64,000 bases of DNA from Paludisphaera mucosa (GCF_029589435.1 NZ_JARRAG010000002.1:2480001-2544000), one strand, 5' to 3'. Shown: positions 44,771-54,278, counted from the first letter of the stretch. Notes: generated from the sequence alone by a model not told the origin. A program made the numbers and translations.

Positions 44771-45016
44771 TCAGCAGGGGGGCGCGAGCCGGTTGGATTC
44801 CAGCCACGCGAGCTCGGCCGCCACGGCCTCGCTGCGACGGGCGAACGGCCCGAGCGTCGGGCCGCCGGAGGGGCTCAGGTCGGCCGTCCAGCGGCCCTCG
44901 GCGTCGGGCTCGACATGGCTGGCGCGGGCGATCGTCGGGCGGCCGAGGGCCGCCAGGTCGACGGCCTCGGCGTAGACGGCCCGGACGACGCCGCGGGAGT
45001 CGACGATCAGCCGCAT
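44771..45016 (-). CDS. Small conserved hypothetical protein, 81 residues
   Basis: The start ATG shares one base with the stop of the upstream gene (TGATG, 45014-45018), a sign of translational coupling. The product begins MRLIVDSRGVVRAVYAEAVDLAALGR, has IARASHVEPDAEGRWTADLSP and ends with a helix EAVAAELAWLESNRLAPP. The layout suggests a small beta sheet plus one helix. I remember closely similar proteins in several planctomycetes, always uncharacterised. Real by position and composition; function unknown. Confidence 0.7.
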   Translation of the reverse strand: MRLIVDSRGVVRAVYAEAVDLAALGRPTIARASHVEPDAEGRWTADLSPSGGPTLGPFARRSEAVAAELAWLESNRLAPPC

Positions 45017-45996
45017 CAGGCGTCCCCCGGAGCGGCCGCCTGCCGCAGGATGCGGCGGCGGGGCCGCTCGACCAGCATCCCGTCCAACGCCGACTGCACC
45101 CGGGACAGCTGCGTCGCCACCCGCCGCCGCAGGTCAGGGGCCTCTCGCAGGTCCCTCGGGCCCACGCCCCGCACGGCCGACCGGGCCCGATCCACCAGCT
45201 CGTCGAGCTGGGCGTCGCTGCGGACGTTCAGGGCGCGGAAGCGGTCGAAGAAGTTGCAGAGGTTGTCCACGGCGGAGTCGCGGAAGACCTTGGGCCGGCC
45301 GTCGTCGCCGACGCCGTCGAGCCGCTCGGCGAGGCGCTCGACCAGGCGGGCGAACTCCTCGGCGAACGCCCGCTCGGCCAGCTCGACCGCCTCCTCGAAC
45401 CGCGACTCCATCCGCGCCCGCTCGCGTTCGTACAGGGCCGGGCTGAGCCGCGACAGATACTCGGGCGGCTCGACCGACGGGAAGTCGCACGAGACCGCGA
45501 ACAGGCCGACGAGCGTCGCCGGGTAGTCGGCCGGGTCGTACAGGCTGCCCAGGCGCTCGGCGGCGGCCCGCCGCAGGTCGCCGTAGCGGCGGTCGAGCTC
45601 GGCGACCGCCTCGTCCAGCTCCCCCTGGAAGTCGACGATCCGGCGGGCGAAGTCGTCGACCTGGTTCTTGCGGATCAGGCGCACGCCCGGCTCGGGGAAG
45701 GGCAGCGACGTCTCGCGCCAGTACGACCGGATGCGACCCCGGACGGCCGTGACGGCGCGGAAGGCGGGGTGGCCGACGTCGAGCAGCCGCTTGCCGGCGC
45801 TGAGGCAGGAGCCCTCGGCGTCGAAGGCCTCGGCGGCGCGGTCGCGCTGCGGGGCGGTGAGCGCCTTGCGGGTGCCCAGCCAGGTGAAGGAGACGCGGGC
45901 GGCGGCCGTCTCGGTTCGCAACCGTCGGGCCGGGGCGGCGAGGTCGTCGGGAGGGGCCGCGGGCGGCCCGTCGGCGAGGTTGAGCAAGGTGGTCAT
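45016..45996 (-). CDS. DUF3150-like protein
   Basis: A 326-residue, largely helical protein. Recognisable stretches are WLGTRKALTAPQRDRAAEAF, LSAGKRLLDVGHPAFRAVTAVRGRIRSYW, LPFPEPGVRLIRKNQVDDFARRIV, LYDPADYPATLVGLFAVSCDFPSVEPPEYL and VDNLCNFFDRFRALNVRS. This combination is what I associate with DUF3150, found in phages and islands next to AAA+ ATPases. Function is unknown. ATG 45996 has GGAG upstream. The neighbouring AAA+ gene ends 48 bp upstream; co-occurrence suggests the two proteins work together. Confidence 0.6.
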   Translation of the reverse strand: MTTLLNLADGPPAAPPDDLAAPARRLRTETAAARVSFTWLGTRKALTAPQRDRAAEAFDAEGSCLSAGKRLLDVGHPAFRAVTAVRGRIRSYWRETSLPFPEPGVRLIRKNQVDDFARRIVDFQGELDEAVAELDRRYGDLRRAAAERLGSLYDPADYPATLVGLFAVSCDFPSVEPPEYLSRLSPALYERERARMESRFEEAVELAERAFAEEFARLVERLAERLDGVGDDGRPKVFRDSAVDNLCNFFDRFRALNVRSDAQLDELVDRARSAVRGVGPRDLREAPDLRRRVATQLSRVQSALDGMLVERPRRRILRQAAAPGDA

Positions 45997-46043
45997 GGCG
46001 ACTCCGGTGGTGATGAAGAAATGGAGGGATGCGAAAGTGACAA

Positions 46044-47534
46044 TCAGTTATCCGACGGCGCGCCCCGGCGGACCTCGCGGCGAGGGCCGTCGAGCGTCGA
46101 CCCGCCGCGCGTGTAGACGCCGGGCCGGTCGGCGGCCAGGCAGCGGCCCGAGGCCCACGACCGCAGCCGCTCGACCGACTCGCCGGCCGTGACCGCCACC
46201 GGCACGACGTTGAGAGCCGCGTCGACCAGGGGGACGTCGAGGAGGGCCGCGAGCCGGCAGCAGGCCCGGATCTCGGCGCCGGTCCAGTCCTGGTCGCGGG
46301 GACGGCGCTGGGCGGGGTCGAGCCCGAACCGCTCCGAGTGCAGCCGCCAGATCAGCTCCCGCTCGCGGGCGTCGGGCAGGTCGATGAAGTAGACGGCGTC
46401 AAATCTCTCCGCCCGACTGAACTCCGGCGGCAGCCTCGAGACGTCGTTGCAGGTGCCGATGAAGAAGACGTCCGACATATGATCGGACAGCCACGTCAGC
46501 AGCGAGCCGAACAGCCGGGCGCCGACGCCCGAGTCGCCGTGGGAGCCCGAGGCCGCGCCGCCCAGGGCCTTCTCGACCTCGTCACAGAACAGAATGCACG
46601 GCGCCATCGCGTCGGCGATCCGCAGCGACTGCCGGACGTTCCGCTCGGTCTCGCCCACGAGCGACCCGAGCAGCGCCCCGACGTCGAGCGAAAGCGTGGG
46701 CCGGCCCGTCTCGGCGCCCAGCGCCTTCGCGAACTGCGACTTGCCCGTGCCCGGCACGCCCAGCAGGAGGATCCCGCGGGCGCCGACGCCTGCCTCGCGG
46801 CCGGGCCGAAGGGCCTTCGAGCAGAACGCCTTGAGGGCGCTCAGCCCGCCCAGGTCGGCGAACGTCCCGCCGCCGCGCTGCAGCGTCAGCAGGCCGGACT
46901 TCTTGAGCACGCCCGACTTCAGCTCCCAGAGCGGCCCGGCCGCGACCCGGCCGTGGCGCACGAGCGAGAGGCTGACCGCCCCCTCGGCCTCGAACCGCGT
47001 GAGCCCGGCGGCCGCGTCCAGGACGCGGCCCAGCTCGTCCTCGGGCATCTCGCCCGGCTCGGAGGCGATCGAGCGGGCGATCGCCTCGAGCTGGCCGAGG
47101 CCGGGCAGGTCGTGCTCGATCACGACGAACTGCTTCTCCAGTTCGACCGGGATCTGCACCACCGGCGACAGCACGACCACGAAGGTCCTGGCCTGCTTGC
47201 CCGAATGGATCCGCGCGTCGAGGGCCTGGACGACCTCGGGGCTCGCCAGGAAGCGGTGGAAGTTGACGAGCACCAGCAGCGCCGCGCCGTCGGGCGCGGC
47301 CATGGCATCCAGCGACCGGATCGCCGTCAGCGGGTCGGCGGCGTCGACGCCGGCGACGGCCGCGCCGGCGAGGGCCCGCAGCCCGCCGTCGACGTCCCAG
47401 GCGGCCAGCGACCAGCCCTCGGAGCGGCAGAGGTCGGCGATCTCGGCCAGGGCGTCCTGGTGCTCGGCCGACCGGATCCACAGGCCGGTGAAGCAGGCGC
47501 GCACGTGCTCCGCGAGGCGCTCGGCGAGCGTCAT
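46044..47534 (-). CDS. AAA+ ATPase of the Ycf46-like type
   Basis: From ATG 47534, with GAGGAG upstream, the product is 496 residues; the frame is open to 47792 without a sensible start. The N-terminal ~240 residues form a degenerate ATPase-like domain (DALAEIADLCRSEGW, LLVLVNFHRFL, VVIEHDLPGLGQLEAI). The AAA+ core has Walker A LLLGVPGTGKSQFAKAL, Walker B CILFCDEVEKALGG, sensor 1 FFIGTCNDVSRLPPEF and RAERFDAVYFIDLP with the arginine finger. This two-part layout matches Ycf46-like ATPases. All key residues are present, so it should hydrolyse ATP. DUF2997 and DUF1257 genes lie immediately upstream. Confidence 0.85.
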   Translation of the reverse strand: MTLAERLAEHVRACFTGLWIRSAEHQDALAEIADLCRSEGWSLAAWDVDGGLRALAGAAVAGVDAADPLTAIRSLDAMAAPDGAALLVLVNFHRFLASPEVVQALDARIHSGKQARTFVVVLSPVVQIPVELEKQFVVIEHDLPGLGQLEAIARSIASEPGEMPEDELGRVLDAAAGLTRFEAEGAVSLSLVRHGRVAAGPLWELKSGVLKKSGLLTLQRGGGTFADLGGLSALKAFCSKALRPGREAGVGARGILLLGVPGTGKSQFAKALGAETGRPTLSLDVGALLGSLVGETERNVRQSLRIADAMAPCILFCDEVEKALGGAASGSHGDSGVGARLFGSLLTWLSDHMSDVFFIGTCNDVSRLPPEFSRAERFDAVYFIDLPDARERELIWRLHSERFGLDPAQRRPRDQDWTGAEIRACCRLAALLDVPLVDAALNVVPVAVTAGESVERLRSWASGRCLAADRPGVYTRGGSTLDGPRREVRRGAPSDN

Positions 47535-47590
47535 CGGATTCTCCTCGATGGTGAAGGTGAAGTGGGGTGGAGAAGTGTGAAGGGGCGGCG

Positions 47591-47785
47591 TCAGGTGGAC
47601 TGCTCGAGCCGCGGCGCGGCCTGCAGGCCCTGGTGGAACTCGGCCGTCAGCGTCTCGGCCGTCCTGAGGCCCAGGGCCTGCTCGACGAACCGACTCGCCT
47701 CGCGGCAAGCCGCCCCGGCGAAGCCCTTCGTCCGCACCGTCGCCCCGCCCTTGGAATCGACGACGATCTCGATGGTCTTGCTCAT
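47591..47785 (-). CDS. DUF2997 protein
   Basis: A 64-residue protein starting MSKTIEIVVDSKGGATVRTKGFAGAAC and continuing REASRFVEQALGLRTAETLTAEF. This is the DUF2997 pattern: a short beta hairpin, a conserved G-F-x-G-x-x-C and a helix. The ATG (47783-47785) overlaps the stop of the DUF1257 gene (ATGA), so the two are coupled. DUF2997 and DUF1257 occur as neighbours in cyanobacteria, phages and planctomycetes; neither has a proven role. Confidence 0.85.
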   Translation of the reverse strand: MSKTIEIVVDSKGGATVRTKGFAGAACREASRFVEQALGLRTAETLTAEFHQGLQAAPRLEQST

Positions 47786-48150
47786 GACGCACCCCCGACC
47801 GCGATCGTGAGCTTGATCGAGCCGTCGGCCAGGGCGTGCTCGACGACGCTGCAGCCCCGCTTCCTCGCCTCGATCTTGGCCTTCTCCACCGCGTAGAACT
47901 GGACCAGGCGGTCCAGGTGCTCCGGCGCCCCCCAGGCCCCGTCGAAGTTGTCGTAGCGGACCCGGCCGGCGGCCGCGTCGACCACCACCGGATAGAGCCA
48001 TCCGGGCAGCCTCACGAGCAGCCCGGCGGCCTCGCCGGAATAGAGCTTGGCGACGCCCTGCACCGGCTCGGCCAGGCCGAGCCGCCGGCAGGCGGCCGCG
48101 ACCGCCGCCGGGTCGCGCAGCTGGGTCATGATCGTCACGATGTGGCTCAC
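47782..48150 (-). CDS. DUF1257 (Ycf35-like) protein
   Basis: A 122-residue protein starting MSHIVTIMTQLRDPAAVAAACRRLGL, with LPGWLYPVVVDAAAGRVRYDNFDGAWG and the ending ADGSIKLTIAVGG. This is the Ycf35/DUF1257 pattern. It is the first gene of the - strand block, transcribed towards DUF2997 and the AAA+ ATPase, and probably carries the operon promoter upstream in 48151-48250. Ycf35 is also encoded in some algal plastids; its biochemical role is unknown to me. Confidence 0.87.
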   Translation of the reverse strand: MSHIVTIMTQLRDPAAVAAACRRLGLAEPVQGVAKLYSGEAAGLLVRLPGWLYPVVVDAAAGRVRYDNFDGAWGAPEHLDRLVQFYAVEKAKIEARKRGCSVVEHALADGSIKLTIAVGGAS

Positions 48151-48689
48151 GGATCACCCTCTCGAAGTAAGTGAAGCAAGGCGTCGGATCGGCTCGCCCG
48201 GCGGGCAAGGCTAAGTCCTTCGGCATGGGTCTATGACGCGATATCGGCGGAAATTCAGTGACGTCGACTTTCTCGACGTCTCCAACGCCGCTCCACGAGC
48301 GATCGAGCCATGCAAGGACGTTCATGGCCCCCCTGCCCTCTCGGCTCCGAGTCGGCAGACGGAGCCGGTCCATCGTCGCGACGGGGCGGCCCCCTGTTCC
48401 GCCGACGGAGGTCGGTCGCGAGCCCCCGGATGTGAAAGCTCGCCGCTCCGACGAGGACGACCTGCTCCCGGGGGGCCGACTCGCCTCGGCCGTACGGCCC
48501 CACGGCGAGGTGCCGGAAGGGCCGGGCTTCGCCGAGCTCAAAGCGATTTAACCGATCGTTCTGGGACTCGACGTCGAGTCTTCCTGCGTCGAGGATGGCC
48601 GCTCGTCCGCACCGACCGCCTGCCGCCCGAGCGAGCAGCGAGATCCATGCTGGCCAGGGATGCGGTCATGTGAACGGCGGTGAGAAAAC
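48151..48689. other. No recognisable gene; upstream region of the mobile block
   Basis: This 539-bp stretch between the DUF1257 gene and the ISL3 element holds the likely promoter of the - strand operon. I cannot point to -10 and -35 boxes with confidence. Open frames in it carry no family features. Confidence 0.35.
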
Positions 48690-50424
48690 GGTTCTCCCGC
48701 ACTTTCGGTGGCCGAGTCGCGTATCACCGATGGCCCGAAGGCGACGGTCGTCTTCGGTGAGATCAATCGCGGAGCTTCTCGCTGACATCGTCCGGCCCCT
48801 CTTTCCTCCTACCGGAGGGCTTCCGCCTCGACCACCTCGCCCTCGAGGGCGACTCGATCATCGCCCACATTACGCCGACCTCGCCGACCGCCGCATGTCC
48901 GACCTGCGGCTGCTCCTCCCCGCGGGTCCGCAGCCGGTACGTCCGACGGCTGGCCGACCTGCCCTGCCGGGGGAGTGAGGTCCGGCTGCTCCTGACGGTC
49001 CGGCGGTTCGTCTGCACGGTCGAGACCTGCCCGAGACGCATCTTCGCCGAACGACTTCCCGGCCTCGCGGGATCCCGGGCGAGGGCGACGGAGTCGCTCA
49101 GGAACGCTCAGGAGGCCATCGGCGACGCCCTCGGCGGCGAGGCCGGCTCTCGTCTCGCCGGCCGCCTGGCGATGTCCGCCAGCCCCGACACGCTGCTACG
49201 CCGGGTCAGGCTCCGGTCCCGCGAAGTGCCCACGACCCCCCGGGCCCTCGGCGTGGACGACTTCGCATTCCGAAAGGGGGCCCGCTACGGCACGATCCTG
49301 GTCGACCTGGAGACCCGCCGCGTCATCGACCTGCTCCCCGACCGCGAGGCGACGACGCTGTCCGCCTGGCTGCGGGCTCGCCCCGGGATCGAGGTCGTCG
49401 CCCGGGATCGGTCCAACGCCTACGCCCTGGCTGCCGGCGAGGCCGCCCCGGCCGCCGTGCAGGTGGCCGACCGGTGGCACCTGCTCAAGAACATCCGGGA
49501 GGCCCTTCAGCGGGCCCTGCAGCAGCGATCGAGGGCGATCCGGGAGCTGCCGGGCGGTGCGACCGGTAGCCCGGAGCCGGGTGGTGGATCCGACCCGCCG
49601 GCGAGCCGGCCGGAGGCGGGGCGGTCCGCGAACCAGGAGGCGCGGCGATCCCGATTCGAGGAGGTCCGGCGGCTCCACCGCGAGGGGGCGTCGCTGCGGG
49701 CGATCACCCGCGCCGTCGGCGTGCATTACCGGACCGTCGAGCGCTACGTCCGGTCCGAAGCGTGCCCCGACTGGCGGCCCGGCCGCCGGGGGCCGAGCCG
49801 GCTAGACCGGTTCGCCGGCCACATCCTCCGACGGCTGGACGAGGGGTGCCGGAATGCGCGGCAGATCCGCCGCGAGCTGCTCGCGAAGGGCTACAGAGGG
49901 GCGATCAGCACGGTCCGGGAGTACGTCCGGCGGATCGAGGGCGAGCGGGGCGCGGCCCCGCCGGCGGCGGCCCCGGCGACCGACGCTCCCCGCGCCGAGA
50001 CGCCCTCGCCGCGCCGGCTCGCGGCCCTTGCGGTGATCCGGCCGAGCGACCGCCCCGAGGACGGGCAACGGGCCCTCGACGCGCTGCGCGAGGGGGATGA
50101 GGCGCTGCGGGAGTCGCTGGAGTTGACCGAGGGGTTTGCCGCCGTCATCCGCGGCCGCCGCCCGGATGACCTGACCGGGTGGCTGGCCCGGGCCGAGGGC
50201 TCGTCGGTGCCGGAGATGCGGTCGTTCGCCCGCGGTCTGCGCGGGGACGAGGCGGCGATCCGTGCCGGGATCGAGCTGCCGTGGAGCAACGGCCCGACCG
50301 AGGGGCACGTCAACCGCCTCAAGGCGATCAAGCGGTCGATGTACGGGCGGGCCCGATTCGACCTCCTTCGGGCACGCGTTCTCGCAGCCGGATAGGACCC
50401 GATCACCGAAAGTGCGGGAGAACC
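48690..50424 (+). mobile_element. ISL3-family insertion sequence
   Basis: Perfect 21-bp terminal inverted repeats: the left end begins GGTTCTCCCGCACTTTCGGT (48690-48710) and the right end is its exact complement (50404-50424). The element is 1,735 bp and contains one transposase gene. No matching 8-bp target duplication is seen: the left flank is GAGAAAAC and the right flank ACTATCCC. A flank may therefore have been rearranged after insertion. Confidence 0.9.
48757..50395 (+). pseudogene. ISL3-family transposase with an N-terminal frameshift
   Basis: The main frame runs from ~48760 to TAG 50395 and contains the ISL3 zinc-binding domain (AACPTCGCSSPRVRSRYVRR, then VCTVETCPRRIFAERLPGL). The catalytic region follows: LGVDDFAFRKGARYGTILVD, VVARDRSNAYALAA, QVADRWHLLKNI, and near the end WSNGPTEGHVNRLKAIKRSMYGRA with the catalytic Glu. 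The first ATG in that frame is 49172, which would lose the zinc domain. The expected N-terminus, VRSIAELLADIVRPLFP from GTG 48757, is in another frame, with the shift near 48800. Either a broken gene, an unusual start or a sequencing slip. The helix-turn-helix insert (LREGASLRAITRAVGVHYRTV-like) is present at ~49690. Confidence 0.8.
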
Positions 50425-50650
50425 ACTATCCCGCCGCCGTTCACACGTGACACCGGCGGGGCCAGGGTGACCGTATCGACGCGGCAATTTCCTGATAGTG
50501 CGGCATGGCACGCGACGACGAATAACCGATTATCGTCGTCGCCGAAGTCAGGGCGATTGCGCCACGATGGGTGATCTGCGAAGATCTTGAGGATCGGCCT
50601 GTGGCGGCCGGGCCGGTGCCCGGTGGACAGGCCGGCCGAGACCCTCGATC

Positions 50651-51580
50651 ATGCCGACGCCCGGAACCGATCCTGCCCCTTCCATCCGCCTCCAGGACCA
50701 TTTCGCGAGCCTCGCCGATCCGCGACGCCGCAAGGTCACGTATCCGCTGATCAACGTCGTCGTCATCGCGGTCTGCGCCGTCGTCGCGGGTGCCGACGAT
50801 TTCGTCTCGATCGCCTTGTGGGGCCGCGAGCGGCGCGACTGGCTGTCGAAGTTCCTCGACCTCTCGGCGGGCGTACCCTCGCACGACCGCTTCAACGCGA
50901 TCTTCCGCGCCCTCGACCCGCGCGCCTTCGAGGCGTGCCTGCTGAGTTGGATCGCCGCCCTTCACGAGGCGACCGCCGGGCAGGTCGTGGCGATCGACGG
51001 CAAGACGCTGCGGGGGAGCTTCGACCGGGCCTCGGGCAAGTCGGCGATCCACATGGTCTCGGCCTGGGCGACGGCCGCCAGGCTGAGCCTGGGCCAGGTG
51101 GTCGTCGACGAGAAGTCCAACGAGATTACGGCGATCCCCGAGCTGCTGCGCCTGCTGGAGTTGGAGGGCTGCCTGGTGACGATCGACGCGATGGGCTGCC
51201 AGGTCGAGATCGCCCGGGCGATCCGCGGACGCAAGGCCGACTACGTCCTGGCGGTGAAGGACAACCAGCCGACGCTGCATAGCGGGGTCGAGGACTTCTT
51301 CCTGGGGCACATGGAGGACGACTTCGCCCGCGTGAAGGTCGGCCGGCACGAGACGAAGGAGAAGGGCCACGGCCGGACCGAACATCGGTCGTACTACGTC
51401 TGCGTTGCCCCGGCCGACCTCCCGGACCGCGAGCGGTGGCCGGACTTGGCGGCCATCGGCGTGGCGATCAACGTCTCGACGCGCGACGGCAGGCCGAGCG
51501 ACGCCGTGCGGTATTAAATCCTCAGCCGCCGCCTGGACGCCGAGGCGTTCGCGGATGCGGTCCGAGGCCACTGGGGGATC
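50651..51580 (+). pseudogene. ISAs1-family transposase, truncated and with an in-frame stop (copy 1)
   Basis: From ATG 50651: LQDHFASLADPRRRKVTYPLIN, VVAIDGKTLRGSFD (first catalytic Asp), CLVTIDAMGCQVEIA (second) and YVLAVKDNQPTL identify an ISAs1 (H-repeat-type) transposase. TAA at 51514-51516 replaces a Tyr codon in the expected RYYILS. The frame beyond it continues ILSRRLDAEAFADAVRGHWGI and then stops matching at ~51580, where the inverted second copy begins. The usual last ~75 residues, including the catalytic Glu in a WxIEN context, are missing. It cannot be active. Confidence 0.85.
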
Positions 51581-52485
51581 TCGATGTCCCAGTGACCCCG
51601 GACGAAGCCCGCGATCTCCGCCGCCGTCCCCGCGTAGCTCGTCAGGTAGTAGTGGCTGGTGCTGGTTCGCTCCCCGCCTACCTCCCGCTCCCGATTCACC
51701 AGGACCACGGCCGACGCGTCCGGCCAATCGGGCGGTAACCCCGACGGGTCGTGAATGACCGTCACGTAGCGCTCCTCGTGCCGCCCGTGGCCGTCCTCCA
51801 CGTCCTCGTGCCCGTCGGACCGGACCCCGACGAAGTCGGCCTCACAGGCACGGTCGAGCACCGCCTCGACGGCCACCCGCAGCGTCGGCTGGTTGTCCTT
51901 GACCGCCAGCAGGTAGTGCCCCTCCTGCTGGCGGATGATCCGGGCGTTCTCGATCTGGCATCCGGCCGCGTCGATGGTCACGATGGCCCCGGCGAGGTCC
52001 AGCGTTCGGAGCAGCTCCGGGATCGCGGCGATCTCGTTCGAGCCTTCCGCCACGCTCGCCGTGCCGAGGACCAGGCGGTTCTCGGCGGCCCACGCCGTGA
52101 CCACGTGCAGGCATCCCGTGGCCGTGTTCCTCTTGGCCCCCCGGGCCGACTTCCCATCGATGGCAACGGGGATCAGCCCGTTCGCCTCGCATGCCGCCGT
52201 CATCCACCGGCCAAACGCCTCGGCGAACGACACGGGGTCGAGCTTGGCGAACACCCGCTCGAACGTGTCCGGGCTGGGGATGCCGTTGTCGAGCGGGAGG
52301 AACCGGCGGAAGAACTCGGCCTTGGTCCGCCCGTACTCGGCGATCGCCTCCCACGACTCGGCCCCGCCGATCACCGCACACGTAGCGATCACGAGGATGT
52401 CGGTGAGGCGATGGAGCTTGTTCTTGGTCTGGCGACGCGGGTCGGGCAGGTCGTCAAACACGGCCGTGAGAGGCATGTGCGGCAT
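51581..52485 (-). pseudogene. ISAs1-family transposase lacking its C-terminus (copy 2)
   Basis: From ATG 52485, with GGAGGAG upstream, the frame reads MPHMPLTAVFDDLPDPRRQTKNKL, LIPVAIDGKSARGAKR, AIVTIDAAGCQIENA and FVRGHWDIE, then runs into the copy 1 sequence in reverse (nonsense from ~51580 to a stop at 51514). The true C-terminus with the end of the catalytic domain is absent. It is about as different from copy 1 as two members of one family, so the two came from different elements. Confidence 0.85.
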
Positions 52486-52557
52486 GGGGCTCCTCCCGAT
52501 GACGGCCGCTGAATCCCTCGCTGTTGTCGCGTCGCGGCCCAGGCAGGTGGGATGCCT

Positions 52558-53322
52558 TCAATCGGATTGGTTGGTCGTTCGGATGGCGGAGCAAGCGGGA
52601 CAGATCTGGTAGAGGATCTGGAGGCTGCCGCAGTTCGGGCCCCAGAGGTCCCGCGCCTCGGGACGGCCCTCCTGGAAAATCGCGAACGTCCGCAGCGACG
52701 ACGCCCGGCCGTGGTTGCGACACCCGGGGTCCGGACAATCATCGACCGGGGAGCCCTGAGTAAACGGGAGGGAATTACCTTCCCTGAGATAGCTGTCCGG
52801 GGTCTCCCAATCGCTGATGTCAGGGTCGAAGATCCCCTCCTCGACGACGAAGCGAGCCAGGTCGGCGAACTGCTCCTGCGAGAGGGCGTCGTACCCGAAG
52901 ACTCCGGCGTAGAAGCAGGCGTGTTTGGGGTTGCTCGGGTCGTACGCGCGTTCCTCGAGCACGAGCGGCGAAGCGGGAAGGCGCTCCGGATATTTGTCGT
53001 AGGGAAAGCCATCCCACGCTTTCGTTTCGCCTTGGTGGAGGATCTTCACCTCCCGGTCGGAGATGACCCGATAGCCCAGGTTGCAGGCCCCGTACCGGAT
53101 GGCACAGAGTAGGGGGAGCCATTGCACCCCCGGGATGGTGACGCCGACGGCCGGATCGGTGGTGTTGAGGCGGAGTAGAAGATGGACCGCCGGCTCGCCG
53201 CTGAAAGCCGCCAGGCCTGCGTAGTCGCTCGCACCGCCGAACACGTGCCCGTATTCCGAACCGTGGCCACGTTTGCCACGGAAGACCTGCCTACTCGCGG
53301 GGTGGTACAGTTCCAGGAACAT
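52558..53322 (-). CDS. Hypothetical protein with C-terminal zinc-binding cysteines
   Basis: From ATG 53322 (MFLELYHPASRQVFRGKRGHGSEYGH) the product is 254 residues; a longer frame reaches 53373. It has FSGEPAVHLLLRLNTTDPAVGV, an acidic middle and, near the C-terminus, CPDPGCRNHGRA and ICPACSAI, so two cysteine pairs that could bind Zn2+. It is not a transposase by any motif I know. It lies between the ISAs1 pair and the SDR genes. The frame is clean and the composition ordinary, so it looks like a real gene of unknown function. Confidence 0.65.
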   Translation of the reverse strand: MFLELYHPASRQVFRGKRGHGSEYGHVFGGASDYAGLAAFSGEPAVHLLLRLNTTDPAVGVTIPGVQWLPLLCAIRYGACNLGYRVISDREVKILHQGETKAWDGFPYDKYPERLPASPLVLEERAYDPSNPKHACFYAGVFGYDALSQEQFADLARFVVEEGIFDPDISDWETPDSYLREGNSLPFTQGSPVDDCPDPGCRNHGRASSLRTFAIFQEGRPEARDLWGPNCGSLQILYQICPACSAIRTTNQSD

Positions 53323-53422
53323 CGCTTTCTCCCGAGTGTGCGAGGGCAGGCACCGCCAGGATAGCGGCAGCACCTCGGCTAGCTGAGGGAGAAGGCCAGA
53401 TTAGCCGAAAACCGTTACGGCG

Positions 53423-54166
53423 TCAGCCTTTCATAGTGCGGTAACCCTGCGGAAGGGAGTGGCCGGTTGTGAAACCGGCATCCTCACCGGCCAGGAACGC
53501 GATCGTCTTGGCGACATCGTCGGGACGGACCAGCCGTCGCATCGGCGTTGCCGCGGCGAACTCGCGCATCCGCTCGGCCGTGAATTGCTCGGTCACCCTG
53601 GTTCCCTCCACCGTGGCCGGTGCGACGAGGTTGGCGGTGATCGCGTGCGGCGCCAGTTCCAGAGCGACGTACCGTACGAACTGGTCCAGGGCCGCCTTGG
53701 CGGTGCCCAGCGTGATCATCCCATCGCGCGCATGACGCGACAACCCCGTGCTCATATAGATCAACCGACCATATCCGCGCGATATCATTCCAGGGACGAC
53801 GGCCTTCGTCCTCAGGAACGCGGCGCGCAGCTCGCTGTCCAGCTTGCCGCCGAGCTGTTCCCAGCTCAGTTTGGCGAACGAGGTGATGGCGAACGGCGTC
53901 ATCGCATTGTGCACGAGCACGTCCGTCCCACCCCATCGCCGATCGATCTCATCGACCATGGCCGTGACGTCGTCAGGCACGGTGACGTCGGCCTTGATCG
54001 CCACGGCTTGAGCACCGGACGCGGCGATCGTCGCCACCACCTCCTCGGCCTGTGGTGCACTGGCGCGGTGATTGACGACCACCCGGTATCCCTGTTCGGC
54101 CAGCTCCAATGCGGTCGCCGCACCGATTCCCCGGCTGGCTCCCGTGATCAGGGCCACTCGAACCAT
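53423..54166 (-). CDS. Short-chain dehydrogenase/reductase, variant without the YxxxK tyrosine
   Basis: A 247-residue classical SDR. ATG 54166 follows AGGAGGTGAGG. The cofactor loop is ALITGASRGIGAATALELA, and VLVHNAMTPFAIT is the NNAG-equivalent (HNAM). The catalytic Ser lies in YMSTGLSRHARDG. The tetrad Lys is in TLGTAKAALDQF, but four residues before it is Leu where Tyr is expected. From memory, SDRs with GTAKAALDQ at this place form a recognisable subgroup, so this is probably genuine rather than damage. The last gene of this - strand run; substrate unknown. Confidence 0.85.
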   Translation of the reverse strand: MVRVALITGASRGIGAATALELAEQGYRVVVNHRASAPQAEEVVATIAASGAQAVAIKADVTVPDDVTAMVDEIDRRWGGTDVLVHNAMTPFAITSFAKLSWEQLGGKLDSELRAAFLRTKAVVPGMISRGYGRLIYMSTGLSRHARDGMITLGTAKAALDQFVRYVALELAPHAITANLVAPATVEGTRVTEQFTAERMREFAAATPMRRLVRPDDVAKTIAFLAGEDAGFTTGHSLPQGYRTMKG

Positions 54167-54278
54167 GATCCTCACCTCCTCGCAGGGCTGGCCTCTGTTC
54201 TGGACTGGGACAGGTCCACACGATCGGGATCGGTTCGGTCATGGTGAGGATCGCGTGGGCGGACGCCGGGCTGTCCGA

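Noticed and set aside
44500-46116. 538-residue + strand ORF opposite the DUF3150-like gene
   Set aside because: Antisense shadow; the - strand frames have coupled starts and recognisable families.
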